64,000 bases of DNA from Sediminispirochaeta smaragdinae DSM 11293. GTDB lineage: Bacteria; Spirochaetota; Spirochaetia; DSM-16054; Sediminispirochaetaceae. Each line of letters starts with the position of its first letter. Position 1 is the first letter of the stretch. The translations under genes were made by a program, and so were the position numbers. Positions 33,849 through 43,153 of this stretch are shown in pieces. Location of the stretch: contig NC_014364.1 of assembly GCF_000143985.1 (NCBI RefSeq), forward strand, positions 806,001-870,000, written 5' to 3'. The notes under the pieces are model-generated. The model ran no database searches. It had not been told where the DNA came from and saw only the letters and a list, made by a program, of their open reading frames with translations.

Positions 33849-33921
33849 AAAAGGATCCGCTCGTTGTATGATACAACATGTGGAGCATTTTTTTAAAAAG
33901 CAAGAAAGCGGGTCCTTTTTT
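33849..33921 (+). terminator. Attenuator-type stem-loop behind the binding-protein gene
   Basis: AAAAGGATCCGCT (33849-33861) pairs with AGCGGGTCCTTTT (33907-33919), 13 bp with one G-U pair, running into TTTTTT. A second perfect 7-bp hairpin (GTTGTAT / ATACAAC, 33863-33877) lies inside its loop. It sits between binding protein and permease and likely causes partial termination. Confidence 0.78.
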
Positions 33922-33945
33922 AGCAAGGATCGTAAGGAAATTTCT

Positions 33946-34815
33946 ATGCAGTGCAGATTAAGGCGGGAAGAAAAGATTGCATATAAGATGGTGTTGCCAT
34001 ATGTAGTCGCAATACTGTTTTTAGTGGTTGTTTTACTTTCCGCAAACATTATTTCTAGTTTTAGGGCAACTGATGGAGGTTTTACCCTTCGCCATTATAC
34101 ATCGGTCGTAACTGATGATTCTTTTCCCATCATTCTACGCAATACGTTTACGTGGACATTTTTTAGTGTATTAGGCCAGATGCTTTTGGGATTGATTGTT
34201 GCTCTATTGCTAAATAATATAACGACCGGGGAAACTTTTTTTCGCAGTTTGATTATCATCTTACCTTGGGGAACTCTTGATATTGTCGCAGGGGTTATGT
34301 GGAAGTGGATGTATAATGATCTATATGGTGTACTAAATGACTTATTATTAAAAATGGGAATAATCAAAGCGTATATCCCATGGCTTGCTAGTCCCAATAT
34401 GGCTATGACGTCAGTTATTATTGCTAATATTTGGAAAGGTTTTGTTCTTGCTGCCATGTTTTTCCTGGCACGTCTCAAAGGAATTCCTGCTTACATGTAT
34501 GAAGTGGCAGAAATTGATGGTGCAAATATTTTTCAACGTTTTTTCTCTGTAACTTTACCACAATTGCGGACTGTTTTGATAAGTACACTTATGCTTGTTA
34601 TCATCTGGACAATAAACTATTTTCCTCTCATCTATATTATGACTGGTGGAGGTCCAGGCAATGGGACGGAGACGTTAGTCACATATATCTATAAAATCAG
34701 TTTTCGTTTCCTTAAATATGGGGATGCAGCAGCTCTTAGCAATATTCTATTTCTCTTTATTCTGATAATTGTTGGAGCGTTTATGTTTTGGATAAATAAG
34801 GAGGAGGTAGAATGA
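33946..34815 (+). CDS. CUT1 sugar ABC transporter permease (MalF type)
   Basis: A 289-aa permease. The ATG at 33946 has TAAGGA 7 bases upstream; an earlier in-frame ATG at 33868 lies inside the hairpin and is rejected. The coupling loop reads EVAEIDGANIFQRFFSVTLP and a MTGGGPGNGTETL segment follows. It overlaps the next permease by 4 bases. Confidence 0.93.
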   Translation: MQCRLRREEKIAYKMVLPYVVAILFLVVVLLSANIISSFRATDGGFTLRHYTSVVTDDSFPIILRNTFTWTFFSVLGQMLLGLIVALLLNNITTGETFFRSLIIILPWGTLDIVAGVMWKWMYNDLYGVLNDLLLKMGIIKAYIPWLASPNMAMTSVIIANIWKGFVLAAMFFLARLKGIPAYMYEVAEIDGANIFQRFFSVTLPQLRTVLISTLMLVIIWTINYFPLIYIMTGGGPGNGTETLVTYIYKISFRFLKYGDAAALSNILFLFILIIVGAFMFWINKEEVE

Positions 34816-35648
34816 CACGAACAGCAAGGAAAAAAACAACGAAAAGAGTTTCTTACCTTCTTCTTACATGTATTTCAATTTGTGTTGCCTTCCCAATTAT
34901 CTGGTTAGTCATCACTTCTTTGAAAACGTATCCTGAAATTTACGGATATCCAATAACATATTATCCTCATACCATAACATTTGAACATTATCAAAAGATA
35001 AGTGATATGGGATTCTTCAAGCATTTTATCAATAGTATTATTGTTTCTGGGGGAACAATGCTATTGTCAGTGCTTATCGGACTATTTCCCGCATATGCTT
35101 TTTCTCGTTATTCTTTTCGTGGACGGGGAGGCCTTATGGCTTCTGCCTTACTTTTTCAGATGTTCCCGATGGCTGTCCTTTTGCTTCCTATTTTTCGATT
35201 ACTTCATTCTATTGGTCTGTTGGACACCCATATAGGACTAATTTTGGCTTACCTGCCATTCACGACTCCCATCACAATTGTTTTTCTTAGGAGTTTTTTC
35301 ATATCGGTTCCTAAGGCGCTTGAAGAGGCTGCGGTTATTGATGGTTGTAATCTCCCTCAGGCCTTTGTGAAAGTCATCCTGCCTGTTGCGTTACCAGGAA
35401 TAGCGGCAGTGGGTATATACACATTCCTTTTCTCTTGGGCAGAATTAATGTATTCAATGTCTATTCTTGTAACAGAAGACATTCAGAATATTCCTGCATT
35501 TCTTTCTGTTTTTGTTGGAGAGTATCAAACTAGATGGGGACCCTTATTTGCTGGTTCAATAGTGTCGATGCTTCCGCCTTTGGTGATGTTTATGTTAATG
35601 CAGCGTTATTTTATTGCTGGATTGACAAGTGGTTCTGTTAAAGGCTAA
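34812..35648 (+). CDS. CUT1 sugar ABC transporter permease (MalG type)
   Basis: A 278-aa permease translated from an ATGA overlap with its partner; GGAGG is just upstream. The coupling loop EEAAVIDGCNLPQAFVKVILP and the final AGLTSGSVKG are typical of MalG-like subunits. Confidence 0.93.
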   Translation: MTRTARKKTTKRVSYLLLTCISICVAFPIIWLVITSLKTYPEIYGYPITYYPHTITFEHYQKISDMGFFKHFINSIIVSGGTMLLSVLIGLFPAYAFSRYSFRGRGGLMASALLFQMFPMAVLLLPIFRLLHSIGLLDTHIGLILAYLPFTTPITIVFLRSFFISVPKALEEAAVIDGCNLPQAFVKVILPVALPGIAAVGIYTFLFSWAELMYSMSILVTEDIQNIPAFLSVFVGEYQTRWGPLFAGSIVSMLPPLVMFMLMQRYFIAGLTSGSVKG

Positions 35649-35672
35649 TAACTTGCGATTGAGGTTTGAACT

Positions 35673-36638
35673 GTGATTGACATGGGACTATTGTATCAGG
35701 TGGCATATGATTATTATGTCAATAAAAAGCTGCAAAGGGAAATTGCAAATGAACTAAATGTTTCTCGTGTCCAGATTAGTAAGTATCTTGCAAAGGCCGA
35801 AGAAGTTGGGATTGTTAAGATCGAAGTTATTCAACCAACTTCAGAGTCAAAGAGAATCATCGAATTGAAAGAACGTCTCATGAAATTGTTCAAGCTAAAA
35901 GATATTCTTATAGCTCCTAGCTATGGTAACCATTCACAGACCCTTGACGGTATCCATAAGCTTGCTTCGAACTATGTATATAGTGCACCAAGTGCTGAAA
36001 ACCCGTTGACTATTGGATTAGGTTGGGGGTCAACTGTTTATTCTTTTGTAACTTCGAATTTTGATGAGTCAAGACGGAACTGGAAAATTATTCCTTTAAC
36101 GGGAGGAAGTTCATTAATTTCTTCACGAAATTTCAATATAAATCATATTGCGCATACTTTTGCGGAGAAAATAGGAGCAACAGCCCAATTGGTTTATCTA
36201 CCATTATTGGTTGATGGACCAAAGAAAGCGGTTTTGACTGATAGCAATGATTATAGAAAGATAAACGAGCTTTGGTCGAACCTCGATGTGCTTATTTGTA
36301 GTGTTGGATATTCAATTCCTCGCTCTCCCTTGTTTAACAAAGGTTTAATCGGAGAAGAATATATTAAGAGGCTTGAAGATAACAATGTTGTTGGTGATAT
36401 TCTTACCCATTATTTTAATGAAAAGGGAGAAATGATTCATTTGGGAGTTGAAGCAAATATGATCAATATTAGTCTGGAACAGATTGCCTCTGCAAAAACA
36501 AAACTGATCATTGCTTATGGAAAACAAAAAACCAAAAGTATTCTTGGTGGACTAAGAAGTAGATTAATTGATGTTTTAGTAACTGATGCTGATACGGTTG
36601 AACGTGTGTTGCATGAAGCTGAATCAAAGGGAAATTAA
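35673..36638 (+). CDS. SorC-family transcriptional regulator
   Basis: A 321-aa regulator with an N-terminal HTH (LQREIANELNVSRVQISKYLAKA) and a C-terminal sugar-phosphate-binding domain of the SorC/DeoR/CggR type (GLGWGSTVYSF, PLTGGSS). The start is a GTG with GAGG 9 bases upstream. It lies within the operon it probably controls, between the transporter and kinase genes; the double palindrome at 32498 is its likely target, and a phosphorylated pathway intermediate its likely effector. Confidence 0.9.
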   Translation: MIDMGLLYQVAYDYYVNKKLQREIANELNVSRVQISKYLAKAEEVGIVKIEVIQPTSESKRIIELKERLMKLFKLKDILIAPSYGNHSQTLDGIHKLASNYVYSAPSAENPLTIGLGWGSTVYSFVTSNFDESRRNWKIIPLTGGSSLISSRNFNINHIAHTFAEKIGATAQLVYLPLLVDGPKKAVLTDSNDYRKINELWSNLDVLICSVGYSIPRSPLFNKGLIGEEYIKRLEDNNVVGDILTHYFNEKGEMIHLGVEANMINISLEQIASAKTKLIIAYGKQKTKSILGGLRSRLIDVLVTDADTVERVLHEAESKGN

Positions 36639-36640
36639 CT

Positions 36641-37600
36641 ATGCGCGTGCTTATATTAAACTTGAATCCTAGCTTTGATCACTGGGTTCTCATTGATAAA
36701 AGACCTGATTTAGAGCATGTCCTTAGGGGGACTACGGTTGTTCACCAAGTGGATGGTAAGGGTTTGAATATCGGAAGGGTTTTTGAGAATTTTGGTTTCA
36801 CTGACTATCTCTGTGTAAATATGTTAGGAGGAACTGTTGGTAAATTAATTGAAAGTAAGTGTAAAGAGCTTGGAATAAAAACACGAAATTTCTGGATACA
36901 AGATGAAAGTAGGATAAATACTGCAATAGTTCGAGATTATGACGGGACCACATCCGTCCAAATGGTAAATGAGGCAGGTCCTACCGCTACGCGTTCTGAG
37001 GTAGAAGAATTTAAACGTTTTTTTTCTGATTTATTACAGGATGGAGATGTAATTGTAATATCTGGTAGTGCTGTAAACGGATTCCTACCGAGCGATTTAG
37101 TTGATATTGCCCGACTTTCTTGCAGTAAAAATGTATCTTTGGCTGTTGACATTTCAAATGAATGGCTAAAAAGGATTGTTGATCATCCGATTGCTGTTTT
37201 AAAGGTGAATGACGATGAATTACGACTGGCATTTAATTTAGATTCTGGTAATTTGAATGCACTTGATAAATTCAGAATTGAAAAAAAAATTACGTTGCTT
37301 ATCGTTACCTTGGGCGCTCAGGGGGCAATCGCCATTTCGGATGAGGTAGTTTACCGTGTCTCTCCTCCTTCGGTTGATGGAAATTATGCTGTTGGTAGCG
37401 GTGATTCCTTTTTTGCAGGATTTCTACTAAAAAAGCTGGCAGGATCAACATTAAAGGATTCTTTATTATCTGCAACCGCTTGTGGTGCCGCGAATGTCAA
37501 GAATTATGGTGCCGCTATTTTTAGCAAAGATGAATATCATGATTGTTTGTCCGGAGTTAAGCTTTTTGAGGTTACAAATGGATTGCTATATAGGTCTTGA
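36641..37600 (+). CDS. PfkB-family kinase, tagatose-6-phosphate/1-phosphofructokinase type
   Basis: A 319-aa kinase with the LacC/FruK-type start LNLNPSFDHWV, the substrate motif VDGKGLNIGRV and the catalytic motif AVGSGDSFFAG. This branch phosphorylates ketohexose monophosphates to bisphosphates, which are the substrates of the class II aldolase encoded at the end of the operon. It starts 2 bases after the SorC gene, and its end overlaps the FGGY kinase by 23 bases. Confidence 0.92.
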   Translation: MRVLILNLNPSFDHWVLIDKRPDLEHVLRGTTVVHQVDGKGLNIGRVFENFGFTDYLCVNMLGGTVGKLIESKCKELGIKTRNFWIQDESRINTAIVRDYDGTTSVQMVNEAGPTATRSEVEEFKRFFSDLLQDGDVIVISGSAVNGFLPSDLVDIARLSCSKNVSLAVDISNEWLKRIVDHPIAVLKVNDDELRLAFNLDSGNLNALDKFRIEKKITLLIVTLGAQGAIAISDEVVYRVSPPSVDGNYAVGSGDSFFAGFLLKKLAGSTLKDSLLSATACGAANVKNYGAAIFSKDEYHDCLSGVKLFEVTNGLLYRS

Positions 37601-39032
37601 CATAGGCACGACGAACTCAAAAGCTATTGCTTTGCGTCGTGACGGTACAACTGAAATCATCTATGAACAAAAAACAAAAAAATATCATAGCAACGATATT
37701 GAGTTTTTTAGTATTGACGATATTGAGCATTGCATGAACCTTGCGATACAAAATGCCCAAGAAAAGTATACGGTAAAGGGAATAAGCTTTTCCAGTGTTG
37801 GTGAGTCAGTTGTTCCTGTTGAGATTTCTCAAAAGCATGCAGGCAACGGCGCTTTTGGTAAAGCTCTTTGCGATCCTCTTGTATGGTATGATAAAGCAAC
37901 ACGGACTATAGCAGAAACCTTACATGAGAAGGTCAAAATTGAGCGGTATGAGTCCCGAGGGGTAAGCCTTAACTACACCATGGGGCTTTTCAAAATGTTG
38001 TTCATGAAAGATGGGAATATCGTAGAGAAAACTAATCATCCATATACGTTCCTTTCTATTGCTGACTATCTTGCATACCGATTGACTGAGAAGGCCTATT
38101 GGGACTATTCACAAGCTTGCCGATCCTATTTGTTTGATATTCATGATCGAAAGTGGGATTCTTCACTTCTTAGTTCATTAGGTTTTGATATGGAATTACC
38201 CACATGCAAACCTACAGGAAGTTATGCTGGTTCAACGAAAACAGGTATTCCTGTTTATCTAGGCGGTCATGATCACATTATAGGAATGTATGGGATTAAA
38301 CTACTATTTGGGAGTGAGACCCTTTTTTATTCGATGGGATCTGCTGCTGTGTTGGGTGGCTTCACTGAAGGCAAAGGCATATCTAAACAGGTTATGAAGG
38401 AAAGAATGAAGCGTATCTCCAACCTTACAATTGGTGCTTGTTACAGCGAGAGTGATTATTATATTGAAAATTCTTTGCGTTATTTTGGGAAACTTCATGA
38501 TGCGCTTGCTTCCTTCTTTGGTTCTAATGATCCCAAAGGCTTTTATGATACAATGAACGATATTATCGAAAAAGATTTTTCCACTGAAAATTTACCTGTC
38601 TTTTATGTAGAAGGTGATCGTATTACTAAGGAAGGCATTTCTGGCTTTGAATTGCGTAATATACAGTTAGGGACTAATCCCATAAAGGTGGTTACGTCTT
38701 TATACACCTATATGGGAATTATGACAAAAATTATTCTTGATGAATTATCCTTTCATTTTCCCCTGCCGCAAATAGTTGCGGGTGGTGGGATTGTTCGTAA
38801 TCGGCTAATGCTTCAGTTTATATCCGACATCATTGGCCAACCTATCCGTATTCTTCAAGAGAAAGAATTATCGGCCTTGGGGGCTGCCCTTTGCGCTGCT
38901 AACGGAGCTGGCGATACTGAGATTATTAAAAGGGCACAACAAAAGATCAAGATATCTCAGATTGAACCTTCACCGCATGCAATTGCAAGAAAGGAGACTG
39001 CAGAGAAAATGTATAAAAATTTCTATTCTTAG
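37578..39032 (+). CDS. FGGY-family carbohydrate kinase (xylulokinase-like)
   Basis: A 484-aa kinase with the N-terminal GLDIGTTNSKA phosphate-binding motif and the C-terminal VAGGGIVRNRLMLQF region. The ATG at 37578, inside the end of the previous gene and preceded by GAGG, gives the standard family start; a longer frame from 37482 overlaps the PfkB gene and is rejected. In the likely pathway it makes the first sugar phosphate from the imported ketose or polyol product, the PfkB enzyme adds the second, and the aldolase cleaves. Confidence 0.92.
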   Translation: MDCYIGLDIGTTNSKAIALRRDGTTEIIYEQKTKKYHSNDIEFFSIDDIEHCMNLAIQNAQEKYTVKGISFSSVGESVVPVEISQKHAGNGAFGKALCDPLVWYDKATRTIAETLHEKVKIERYESRGVSLNYTMGLFKMLFMKDGNIVEKTNHPYTFLSIADYLAYRLTEKAYWDYSQACRSYLFDIHDRKWDSSLLSSLGFDMELPTCKPTGSYAGSTKTGIPVYLGGHDHIIGMYGIKLLFGSETLFYSMGSAAVLGGFTEGKGISKQVMKERMKRISNLTIGACYSESDYYIENSLRYFGKLHDALASFFGSNDPKGFYDTMNDIIEKDFSTENLPVFYVEGDRITKEGISGFELRNIQLGTNPIKVVTSLYTYMGIMTKIILDELSFHFPLPQIVAGGGIVRNRLMLQFISDIIGQPIRILQEKELSALGAALCAANGAGDTEIIKRAQQKIKISQIEPSPHAIARKETAEKMYKNFYS

Positions 39033-39089
39033 AATTAACAATTTTAGTAGTGGAATTGATGGAATATTTTAACTATAAGGAAGGGTATT

Positions 39090-39947
39090 ATGTCATTACT
39101 TTCATTAAAAGAAATTCTTGATCCGGCAAAGGATGAGAATTTTGCTGTTCCTGCTTTCAATTTTTTCTCTTTTGAGGATGCTAAAGCAATTGTTCGAGCT
39201 GCCGAAGAACTAAATTCTCCAGTGATCCTCATGTCTTCGGGAAGCTGTGTGAAGAACTTTGGGATTGAAACCGCCGCCTCTGTTATGAGAAATTTGGCGT
39301 TTAATGCTTCTGTCCCTGTTGTTGCTCATTTGGATCATGCAGATAATTTAGAGTTAATCTTTAAAGCAATGCATCATGGCTATACTTCAATTATGTATGA
39401 CGGCTCAATGTTGCCTGTAGAAGAGAATATCAAGAACACACAGTTCGTTGTAAAGGTTGCCCATTCTTTGGGTATATCGGTTGAAGCCGAAATTGGTCGT
39501 GTTGCAAAAGGCGAGGAAGGTGAAAGTGCTGAAGAGATTCTGACGACTCCTGAAAGTGCAAAATATTTTCAGGATGCTACTGGAGTGGATTGTTTGGCCG
39601 TTGCTGTTGGTACAAAACATGCAATGCAAAGTCAGAAGGCAAATATCAAATTTGACAATGTTGAGAAAATTAGTGCAATCGTGAAAATTCCTCTTGTGTT
39701 ACATGGATCCAGTGGGGTGACTAACGAAGAATTAGATAGAATTAAGAATACCAAATTCGCTAAAATAAATATTGGAACAGTTTTGCGGCGAACATACATT
39801 GATGAGATTAGAAAAACTTTGAAAGAAAATCCTGATCTGAAGGATCATTTAAAACTTCTGCAGAAATCAAGTATGGCTGTTTCTGAAAAGGTTAAAGAAA
39901 AGATTTGCATTTTAAAAAGTGATGGAAAAGCCGATATCTATAAATAG
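39090..39947 (+). CDS. Class II fructose/tagatose-bisphosphate aldolase family protein
   Basis: A 285-aa zinc-dependent aldolase of the GatY/KbaY/FbaA group. The catalytic Asp and first zinc histidine are in HLDHAD, further zinc histidines in GTKHAM and VLHGSSG. It probably cleaves a ketohexose bisphosphate into dihydroxyacetone phosphate and glyceraldehyde 3-phosphate. Last gene of the operon, followed by a strong terminator. Confidence 0.93.
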   Translation: MSLLSLKEILDPAKDENFAVPAFNFFSFEDAKAIVRAAEELNSPVILMSSGSCVKNFGIETAASVMRNLAFNASVPVVAHLDHADNLELIFKAMHHGYTSIMYDGSMLPVEENIKNTQFVVKVAHSLGISVEAEIGRVAKGEEGESAEEILTTPESAKYFQDATGVDCLAVAVGTKHAMQSQKANIKFDNVEKISAIVKIPLVLHGSSGVTNEELDRIKNTKFAKINIGTVLRRTYIDEIRKTLKENPDLKDHLKLLQKSSMAVSEKVKEKICILKSDGKADIYK

Positions 39948-39963
39948 TTGATATACATATTTT

Positions 39964-40000
39964 GCCGGCGAAGATTTCTCTTTGCCGGCTTTTGTTTTTT
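39964..40000 (+). terminator. Rho-independent terminator of the CUT1/SorC/aldolase operon
   Basis: GCCGGCGAAGA / TCTTTGCCGGC, 11 bp with one G-U pair and a TTTC loop, followed directly by TTTTTGTTTTTT. It ends the plus-strand operon only; on the minus strand the hairpin is not followed by T residues. Confidence 0.92.
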
Positions 40001-40008
40001 CGTGGCTG

Positions 40009-40863
40009 TTACAAAATACCTCTGCTGCCGAATACCTCGATTTTTGTTGAAACAATAGAGGCGCATGCATCGACAATTGCAGTGGAAACCTTTCGGGGAT
40101 CTGAATCTTTGACCGCCAGGGAGGTGTTCTTCATTACATCAAAATAGCCATGCACCTTCAATTCGGTACCAACATTAATTTTCAGGATACCGAGGCCAAT
40201 CGCTTTTTTGAAATCCTCGTCGGAAACTCCAGTCCCACCATGAAGGACCAGCGGTATGGCCGTTCTTGTATGAATAGCCGTGATTCTTTCAAAGTCAAGT
40301 TTTGGGGGAAGCTTATAAAAACCGTGTACCGTCCCGACAGAGACGGCTAATGCATCTATATTCGTATCGTTTACAAATTTCTCTGCATCTTCGGGAACCG
40401 TAAACAGGGCCTCCCTCTCGGATACAACAATATTGTCTTCAACTCCACCAACATGCCCCAATTCTGCTTCCACGGAACATCCTGTTTTTGCGGCATAATC
40501 AACCGCGAGACGGGTAAGACGAACATTTTCATCGTAGTCTTTATCTGAAGCATCGATCATAACCGATGTGAATCCATGATCAATACACATAAATAACAAA
40601 TCCATATCGGTACAATGGTCAAGGTGAAGTACTATATCGGTTTCATATTCCTGGCTTAAAGCTCTTGCGGCGGATACGACAACGTCCAAGCCCATTACTT
40701 TAAGGGCTCCCATAGACGCCATGGCGATAACCGGACTTTTTTTGCTACTGGCAGCCTTGATAATGCCACGCAGATTTTCTAGTCCGAAAAAATTAAATGC
40801 ACCAACAGCACATTTATTTTTTCTAGCTTTTTCCAGAAAGTATTTCATTGTAACCAGAGACAT
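40009..40863 (-). CDS. Class II aldolase (fructose/tagatose-bisphosphate aldolase family)
   Basis: A 284-aa paralogue of the convergent aldolase at 39090. Zinc and catalytic residues are in HLDHCTD, GTVHGFY and VLHGGTGV. AGGAGG precedes the ATG at 40863; a longer frame to 40995 overlaps the ROK gene and is rejected. It is the last gene of the CUT2 operon. If the operon handles allose or allulose, the aldolase would act on a phosphorylated ketose. Confidence 0.92.
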   Translation of the reverse strand: MSLVTMKYFLEKARKNKCAVGAFNFFGLENLRGIIKAASSKKSPVIAMASMGALKVMGLDVVVSAARALSQEYETDIVLHLDHCTDMDLLFMCIDHGFTSVMIDASDKDYDENVRLTRLAVDYAAKTGCSVEAELGHVGGVEDNIVVSEREALFTVPEDAEKFVNDTNIDALAVSVGTVHGFYKLPPKLDFERITAIHTRTAIPLVLHGGTGVSDEDFKKAIGLGILKINVGTELKVHGYFDVMKNTSLAVKDSDPRKVSTAIVDACASIVSTKIEVFGSRGIL

Positions 40864-40891
40864 ATATCCTCCTGAGCAATCTTTTCTTTGT

Positions 40892-41839
40892 CTATATCTT
40901 CTTTTCGGTAGCTGCTCTTTCCTTAAATATAGAAACGCCCCCATGAAACCCGGCCATATCACCTCGTTCGGCCCACGATATGATACAGTTTTCATTAATG
41001 GAGGTCGTACATGCTTGTCTTTTTACAAATTCTTCCAGATAGCCTTTGGGGTAACATTCCATAGCGGCAATTCCCCCTCCTATAATTACATGAGTCGGCT
41101 CGATTATTGTTATTGCGGTGGTGACCAACAAAGCCTCGTTATCAACAAATTCCTTTAAGCGTTTTCCCGCAATGGAGTCCTCTCCCCAAAGTTGAAAAAC
41201 TTTCGATATGTGGATATGTGCATCTTCACTGATTTCTTCCAAAACACGACCGTTTACATACGCTTCAGCGCAACCATGCCTGCCACAAACACATTTTTTT
41301 CCGTTAAGACGGAATGGGATATGTCCCAATTCCAATCCGTTACGATATAGTCTACAGGCTTTATCATGTAGCAAAACATCAGCACCTATACCGGTTCCGA
41401 AAAATATCCCGAGAAGAACCCAGTTATCTTCCAATGTTTTTCCGGCTTTCTCTCCATGGAGCAGAAGCTTTGTGTCGTGGTCAACATAAACAGGAATCCC
41501 GATTTTTACTCGCAACTCACTTGCAATTTTGCGTCCATTCAGTGAAGTAATATTATTACATTGGATTATATAGTCCTTATCTTCATCAATAATTGCAGGC
41601 ACGCCAATAATAACCGCAGCAGGGTGTATGCCGTTCCTTTCTGTATATTGGTTTAATAGCCCGCGGAGAATTTCTATGGGGTCAGTTTCCTGCAACAAAT
41701 TACTGCTATATTCCTCAAAAGCGTAAGGCACTTCCTTTTCTGATACTTCAATAGAGGCGATCCTAATCCGAGTTCCTCCGATATCCATAACAATCAGACA
41801 CTGCCCTTGTATGCTAGCCGCGAAGTCCTCATCAGTCAT
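40892..41839 (-). CDS. ROK-family sugar kinase
   Basis: A 315-aa kinase with the ATP-binding DIGGTRIR, the ExGH motif (LELGHIPF) and the zinc-binding CVCGRHGCAE, all intact. The ATG at 41839 gives the usual ROK start and overlaps the end of the P-loop kinase gene by 8 bases. Together with the epimerase and the CUT2 transporter it resembles the D-allose (als) gene set of enteric bacteria, where a ROK kinase (AlsK) phosphorylates allose. The identity of the sugar here is an inference. Confidence 0.92.
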   Translation of the reverse strand: MTDEDFAASIQGQCLIVMDIGGTRIRIASIEVSEKEVPYAFEEYSSNLLQETDPIEILRGLLNQYTERNGIHPAAVIIGVPAIIDEDKDYIIQCNNITSLNGRKIASELRVKIGIPVYVDHDTKLLLHGEKAGKTLEDNWVLLGIFFGTGIGADVLLHDKACRLYRNGLELGHIPFRLNGKKCVCGRHGCAEAYVNGRVLEEISEDAHIHISKVFQLWGEDSIAGKRLKEFVDNEALLVTTAITIIEPTHVIIGGGIAAMECYPKGYLEEFVKRQACTTSINENCIISWAERGDMAGFHGGVSIFKERAATEKKI

Positions 41840-42353
41840 GCAGGTACACCGAGACCTTGTCAACCAAGTCATCTATGGTATCGGGACCGTCCGTAACAAG
41901 CGTAAGATGAGGGACGGCCAAAGGTTCCCAGCTACTTTGGATCTTTTTATATAAATCGTGATCCCTGTTCTTTGCGAGATGAACACCTTTCCCCTTCGAA
42001 AGTCTCGTGATGGCGGTCCCTTCGCTGCACGTACATTCTATGAACTTGCAAGGTGTTTGCATTTCCCGTGCCCTATCCTGGACCATTTCCACTTGGTATC
42101 TCTTTGAAAAAGGCCGACCGTCAAGAAGCACAACTAACTCACTATCTTTTTCAAGCAAGTACTTTGCCGCCTGCAATATGAGTTCTATACAAAGATCATC
42201 TTGCGCCGAAGTGAAATCCGTTAGTTTGCCGGGAAATATCGCTTCCCGCACAATATCCTTATCAAAGCATACATACGACGGATTTCTTTTTATTAATGAT
42301 TTAGCAAGAAAGCTCTTGCCTGCCCCCGGTAGGCCCGCCAAAACAACAATCAT
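41832..42353 (-). CDS. P-loop kinase (AAA_33-type small-molecule kinase)
   Basis: A 173-aa protein with Walker A GLPGAGKS (residues 7-14), a CFDKDIVRE segment and a VVLLDGRPF Walker B-like strand, resembling gluconate, APS or polynucleotide-type small kinases. It sits between the epimerase and the ROK kinase, so the operon encodes two kinases, which fits formation of a sugar bisphosphate before the aldolase step. Its substrate cannot be read from sequence. Confidence 0.85.
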   Translation of the reverse strand: MIVVLAGLPGAGKSFLAKSLIKRNPSYVCFDKDIVREAIFPGKLTDFTSAQDDLCIELILQAAKYLLEKDSELVVLLDGRPFSKRYQVEMVQDRAREMQTPCKFIECTCSEGTAITRLSKGKGVHLAKNRDHDLYKKIQSSWEPLAVPHLTLVTDGPDTIDDLVDKVSVYLHD

Positions 42354-42372
42354 TTTCTTCCTTTCCAGAATA

Positions 42373-43065
42373 TTAGTTTAATGTATGCAACCAGCTGACA
42401 GTATCAGTTAGGTTTTTACTGTTAAAAACCAAAGAGCCCGGAGTTATCATATCGGCCCCGGCCTCACGCAGTAAAGGCACGGTATGTTCCCTAATACCCC
42501 CATCAACCGAAAGGATAATTTTATTTTCCAGTCCATGAGCCTGTATCATAGCCTTAATACCCTTAACGCGGTCAGGAGTGTTCTTTTCCATACTCACGCC
42601 CTTAATGCCGATTTTCGTACCCATCAACAGGATTAAATCCAGATCATCCAGATATTTTTCCAACAGCATAATATCTGATTCAACACAGATAGATAAGCCT
42701 ACATGAATACACTTTTTTTTCAAATATGCAATTATTTCGCCGACCTTCTTTTCCCCTAACTCCAAATGTACCGTAATAAAATCGGACCCTGATTCAATAA
42801 ATGCATCTACATGCTTGATAGGATCCTCCATCATTAAATGAGTATGAAGAGGGATGTCCGTTTTCATATTTATTGCATGAATGAGATCAGGAAAAAAGAG
42901 TAAACCAGGCACAAAGTGAGCATCTGAAACATCTAAATGATATACATCTGCATAATTCTTAGTCTCATTAATACTCTTTTCAAGGTTCACCAAATTGCCG
43001 GACCACAAGGATACATCTAATAACATCCTGGACTGTTTTTTTGTATATAAATCATCAAGCTGCAT
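42373..43065 (-). CDS. Ribulose/allulose-phosphate 3-epimerase family protein
   Basis: A 230-aa TIM-barrel epimerase. The family residues are visible as HLDVSDAHFVP (metal His and catalytic Asp), THLMMEDP, and SVDGGI (second Asp). The ATG at 43065 with AGGTG upstream gives a normal length; the longer frame starting at a TTG (43152) crosses the intercistronic hairpin. In a sugar operon with a ROK kinase it most resembles D-allulose-6-phosphate 3-epimerase (AlsE) in role, though a pentose phosphate is also possible. Confidence 0.88.
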   Translation of the reverse strand: MQLDDLYTKKQSRMLLDVSLWSGNLVNLEKSINETKNYADVYHLDVSDAHFVPGLLFFPDLIHAINMKTDIPLHTHLMMEDPIKHVDAFIESGSDFITVHLELGEKKVGEIIAYLKKKCIHVGLSICVESDIMLLEKYLDDLDLILLMGTKIGIKGVSMEKNTPDRVKGIKAMIQAHGLENKIILSVDGGIREHTVPLLREAGADMITPGSLVFNSKNLTDTVSWLHTLN

Positions 43066-43110
43066 TACACACCTGCCATATTTCGTATATGTCCCTTTTC
43101 CATCTTTCAT

Positions 43111-43140
43111 TGTGGTAAATATTTTACAATACTTACCACA
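43111..43140 (-). promoter_or_regulatory. Intercistronic stem-loop behind the CUT2 binding-protein gene
   Basis: TGTGGTAA / TTACCACA, continued by TATT / AATA after one mismatch, with a 4-base loop. It starts 13 bases after the binding-protein stop codon. No T-run follows. Confidence 0.75.
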
Positions 43141-43153
43141 ATGGTCAAACAAA

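Noticed and set aside
37482-37577. Longer start of the FGGY kinase
   Set aside because: It would overlap the PfkB gene by over 100 bases and adds residues before the family's normal start; the ATG at 37578 has a good ribosome-binding site.
43066-43152. Longer epimerase start at a TTG
   Set aside because: The extension crosses the intercistronic hairpin and lacks a ribosome-binding site; 43065 gives the normal family length.
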